A program made the translations under genes and the position numbers. Positions 61,577-64,000 of a stretch of 64,000 nt of DNA are shown here, one piece after another. The stretch comes from BOG-1112 sp964611335 (GTDB lineage: Bacteria > Bdellovibrionota_B > Oligoflexia > Oligoflexales > Bog-1112). A model generated the notes under the pieces. The model saw only the letters and a program-made list of their open reading frames with translations. It had not been told where the DNA came from and did no database searches. The stretch's first letter is position 1, and every line of letters starts with the position of its first letter. The stretch lies in the NCBI GenBank assembly GCA_964611335.1, contig CAZSXR010000001.1:310001-374000 (forward strand), in the 5' to 3' direction.

Positions 61577-62197
61577 CTATTCATAGACAAAGAGATATCG
61601 GCGTAAGCTCATCAAAAGATTCAGAAAATTTTCCGTTTTTTTCATTTGAGGATTCTGAGTGTTTAAGCTTGGAATTTTTCCACTTTTTTTCTGAGCCGTC
61701 AGTATAGGTAAAATTCGCCTATCATGAAATTTCTGCATGAGTAGATGAAATGCTGCTTCCGTACCCAATAATTTGTAAGTGCTATAAATTTTTAAACTCA
61801 ACGGATCAAATGATTTGTGCTTTTCTAAAAGTTCCATTGTGGAATGAAGTTCTGTTGATTTTGCTAAGAGCAGTGAACACAAAAAAATAAGGTTTAGAGA
61901 TCTGATATCGCTATGAGATCGACTGTGATCACTTTGAAGAGAGTCCCAAGCTTCTTTTATAAAACCGAGGTCGAAAAATTCATGTGCGCATAAGACTAAG
62001 ATTTCTCGTTCTCGTGGTTCAAAAACAAGAGCCCAAGAAAGAAGTTCGCTTGCGTCTTTTGCATACCCGTGAGCTTTAAAAACAAGAAATAGCTGATAAG
62101 TATTAAAAGAATTCTGTTGTTTTTTCCAATCCAAAAACACAGAGCGTTCTTTGGATGTAAGAACAAGTTGCGAAGCAAGTTTTTTCCACTTTTCCAT
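61577..62197 (-). CDS. TPR-like helical protein in the pilus operon
   Basis: A 206-aa all-helical cytoplasmic protein with no signal. Segments such as YQLFLVFKAHGYAKDASELLSWALVFEPREREILVLCAHEFFDLGFIKEAWDSL look like two or three degenerate tetratricopeptide hairpins. The C terminus is basic. It starts at the ATG 62197, one base after the upstream lipoprotein stop; a GTG at 62212 is possible. Position between pilQ and pilM suggests a pilus-related scaffolding role, which is inference. Confidence 0.65.
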   Translation of the reverse strand: MEKWKKLASQLVLTSKERSVFLDWKKQQNSFNTYQLFLVFKAHGYAKDASELLSWALVFEPREREILVLCAHEFFDLGFIKEAWDSLQSDHSRSHSDIRSLNLIFLCSLLLAKSTELHSTMELLEKHKSFDPLSLKIYSTYKLLGTEAAFHLLMQKFHDRRILPILTAQKKSGKIPSLNTQNPQMKKTENFLNLLMSLRRYLFVYE

Positions 62198-62198
62198 T

Positions 62199-62774
62199 TT
62201 AAGGACCCACACTTATCGTTGAAACACCAACGGCACTACCTGAATGAATTTGCAAGGTCACAACATTCGAAGTTCCGAAGCAAAGAGGAACCACTTCGAT
62301 AATACCTACCCCACAGGAGTCTGTGCACCATTCACTTTGACTCGTAACGATTCCTTTGTATTTTGCGGAATCGTCGTCTGGGTTTGAAGGCCCCATAATA
62401 CCACTCAAAATACTAGCTTCAAAACTGACAGAAGGAGCAGGAATACCGACGTCAGGAACCAAAGGTGTAGGAGCGGTCTCTCCTGGTAGCGTAGCAGCGG
62501 GGAGCTTTGCTGGTTGTGCTTGTTCAATTACAAACTGTATGGGGATACTTCCGGGATAGTTGACTCCCGATCCAGCTCCCTGACAGGCAACGGAAAGAGC
62601 ATTGGTTCCAAAAAATCGAATTCTTGCATCGTGTGCCGCAATTTTTGCACTTGCGCACGAGAGTGTACAGTTACCGACGGAAGAAGGATCAGGTTCAGCA
62701 CCGCAAACTTGAAGTAAAAGACTCAACATAAAAGTTATAAGAAATTTTATTAAACAGGGTTTATATTCTTTCAT
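62199..62774 (-). CDS. Lipoprotein in the pilus operon
   Basis: A 191-aa lipoprotein with signal LSLLLQVCG (Cys about 24) and a mature domain with several Cys (CTLSCASAK, ACQGAG, WCTDSCGVG, PLCFG) and a Pro-rich centre. It occupies the place where a PilP-like lipoprotein might be expected, but the Cys-rich beta domain does not look like PilP. The ATG overlaps the pilQ stop (ATGA), so it is translated with the secretin and may be a pilotin-like partner; this is inference. Confidence 0.65.
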   Translation of the reverse strand: MKEYKPCLIKFLITFMLSLLLQVCGAEPDPSSVGNCTLSCASAKIAAHDARIRFFGTNALSVACQGAGSGVNYPGSIPIQFVIEQAQPAKLPAATLPGETAPTPLVPDVGIPAPSVSFEASILSGIMGPSNPDDDSAKYKGIVTSQSEWCTDSCGVGIIEVVPLCFGTSNVVTLQIHSGSAVGVSTISVGP

Positions 62775-64000
62775 TTTGAATCCTTTTTCAAAATCCCCAT
62801 ATCTTTGAGTTTCGTAGTAAACTCTGAATTGTTTTCCAGCGCATTTGCATTCTCACCTGTGGAATTTGACTGACTCTGTACATTTTGTTGATTTTGAATG
62901 CTGATTTTTTCATTTTCAACTAATGCGTTATTTGTTTTTCGGAAGTCCTTGTCTCTTTGTGCAAGCACCACACGTTCGTTACCACTCACAATCGTAGGAG
63001 TAATGAGGATGATCAGCTCTCGTTTACTTTCTGTCTTTGCAGAAGATTGGAAGAGCAAACCTACAATGGGAATGTCTTGAAAAAATGGAATCCCTTGTTT
63101 GGTGTCCACATACGATGTTGTGTACAATCCTCCAATCACTGCGGTGTCTCCCGATTTGCGAATCATATTGGTTGTTAAAGATCTTGTTGATCGACTTCCT
63201 ACAGCAGAAGCTGATGTTGAAGATGTAGGAGAAGAATTTTCAACCGTGAGTACCATTTGTACGGCACCATCTGCCGTGATGTGAGGAGTTACAGTGAGTG
63301 CTAAATTATATTGCACCGAAGATAGTGCAGTAGCGCCATTGCCTCCGGCAGCAGGTATAGAGAAAAAATCTTCGGTTCCTGCTTTGATCACAGCTTGTTC
63401 ACCGTCGACAACAAGAATATTATTGTTTTGCAAGTTCCGAGTTTGAGATGTGAGTTCACCCATTCTTAAACGAAGATCCAATGCTGCAATATTATTTAAA
63501 CTTCCAAGGTGCACGTCGAATTTTGCATCCTGACGACCACTTTGAGTTGCACCAGAGTCTATCGAAAAAGCAGAAAGCAGGTTGTTTGGGAATACTAGAT
63601 TTCCAAATCCGAGACCTCTTCCTTGATCATAATTAAAGGGACCTCCCCAGTTGATGCCTAGAAAATTGTTTGTAGTTTTCAAAATTTCTATAACCCTAGA
63701 TTCAATCCTTACTTGAGGTGTTTGCAAATCTAGTCGTTCAATCAAAGATCTTATCTTAGAAAGTTCTTGTGGAATCGCTTCTACAATAACCGAGTTGGTC
63801 CTGTCATCTGAATCGACTTTCACTCTTTTATCGAAACTGGCAGAAGGAAGCATATTTGTAACCATCTTAACCATATTTGCAGCTTTGGAATAAGACAGTC
63901 TCACCACCATCACCTTTGTGGGTGTGACGAGTGCAACTTTTTTACGAAGATCGTCTGCATCAGATTTCTCTTTATTCAGAACTTCTAAAGTATCTATGCG
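62771..64000 (-). CDS. pilQ: Type IV pilus secretin PilQ (5' end outside window)
   Basis: C-terminal 409 residues of a secretin, the outer-membrane pore for the pilus. The frame stays open to the window edge, so the protein is longer. Visible are an N1-type KH-like domain ending in VDSDDRTNSVIVEAIPQELSKIRSLIERLD, then TPQVRIESRVIEI, and the secretin core with NNNILVVDGEQAVIKAGTEDFF, GDTAVIGGLYTTSYVDTKQGIPFFQDIPIVGLLFQS and KRELIILITPTIV. These are the conserved secretin motifs. PilQ rather than GspD is favoured because pilM and pilN follow in the operon. A Gln/Asn/Ser-rich tail ends the protein. Confidence 0.93.
   Translation of the reverse strand, partial: RIDTLEVLNKEKSDADDLRKKVALVTPTKVMVVRLSYSKAANMVKMVTNMLPSASFDKRVKVDSDDRTNSVIVEAIPQELSKIRSLIERLDLQTPQVRIESRVIEILKTTNNFLGINWGGPFNYDQGRGLGFGNLVFPNNLLSAFSIDSGATQSGRQDAKFDVHLGSLNNIAALDLRLRMGELTSQTRNLQNNNILVVDGEQAVIKAGTEDFFSIPAAGGNGATALSSVQYNLALTVTPHITADGAVQMVLTVENSSPTSSTSASAVGSRSTRSLTTNMIRKSGDTAVIGGLYTTSYVDTKQGIPFFQDIPIVGLLFQSSAKTESKRELIILITPTIVSGNERVVLAQRDKDFRKTNNALVENEKISIQNQQNVQSQSNSTGENANALENNSEFTTKLKDMGILKKDSK

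Noticed and set aside
62199..62774. Calling the pilus-operon lipoprotein PilP
   Set aside because: It has a Cys-rich beta pattern and lacks the PilP strands and linker; only its position resembles pilP.
1..64000. tRNA, rRNA, riboswitch, prophage, integrase, attachment sites, replication origin
   Set aside because: Spacers are short (only one above 300 bases) and none contains cloverleaf-like, aptamer-like, integrase-linked or DnaA-box-cluster sequence that I could recognise.

Overview
The window is 64 kb of a moderately AT-rich chromosome (about 40% GC by eye) from a diderm bacterium. It carries LptD and an LptE-like lipoprotein, a class A penicillin-binding protein, TatC, SecDF, type IV pilus assembly proteins and many predicted lipoproteins. 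There are no phage, IS, rRNA, tRNA or CRISPR features, so this is core chromosome rather than an island. The housekeeping set plus the large uncharacterised lipoproteins and the DUF2760/Hsp70/DUF3731 cluster would fit a Bdellovibrionota/Oligoflexia-type lineage (formerly deltaproteobacterial). That placement is inference from gene style, not a match to a named genome.

Layout. 1-6 kb: start of gltA (citrate synthase), polA-tatC, a secreted protein and an OPA-family MFS antiporter. 6.3-15.3 kb: an OleD-like SDR dehydrogenase, a predicted exported PD-(D/E)XK nuclease, a class A PBP with an ABC-F ATPase, and a large lipoprotein. 15.4-21.5 kb: UbiD decarboxylase, RNA methyltransferase, YheT-like hydrolase, a repeat-containing secreted protein and an XRE regulator whose ImmA/IrrE-like domain lacks HExxH. 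21.6-31.5 kb: clpS-clpA, a lipoprotein glycosyltransferase, secDF, accD-folC. 31.4-42 kb: lptD facing lptE, a STAS-like protein, a TPR-like lipoprotein, sppA, a solute-binding protein, ddl and dodecin. 42.4-52.2 kb: DUF2760-Hsp70-Hsp70(DUF3731), a GAF-like protein overlapping a single-domain response regulator, and a Prc-type protease. 52.2-59.6 kb: a DUF4160/DUF2442 pair, two big lipoproteins, small proteins, cystathionine beta-synthase and AroQ. 59.6-64 kb: a type IV pilus operon on the minus strand (pilQ, lipoprotein, TPR-like, pilM, pilN).

Functional themes. Envelope building dominates: LPS export (LptD/LptE), peptidoglycan (PBP1A-like, Ddl), protein export and quality control (TatC, SecDF, SppA, Prc, ClpAP adaptor and unfoldase), and pilus assembly. 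Genes are very tightly packed. Eleven convergent pairs occur and ten of them have no room for, or no sign of, a terminator; several share overlapping stop codons.

The most unusual signal is not a gene. A non-palindromic word, GGGACGGAGC flanked by A or T, occurs 17 times exactly. Its 9-base core GGACGGAGC occurs 25 times in total. About 0.03-0.1 exact copies would be expected by chance. It lies in both orientations, inside genes in all six reading frames, and in small arrays between genes. It is confined to three stretches (1.5-6.9, 21.6-25.9 and 32-39.4 kb) and is absent from the rest. It behaves like a DNA-level signal such as an uptake sequence, a recombination hot-spot or a protein-binding word, and I know of no named element with this sequence.
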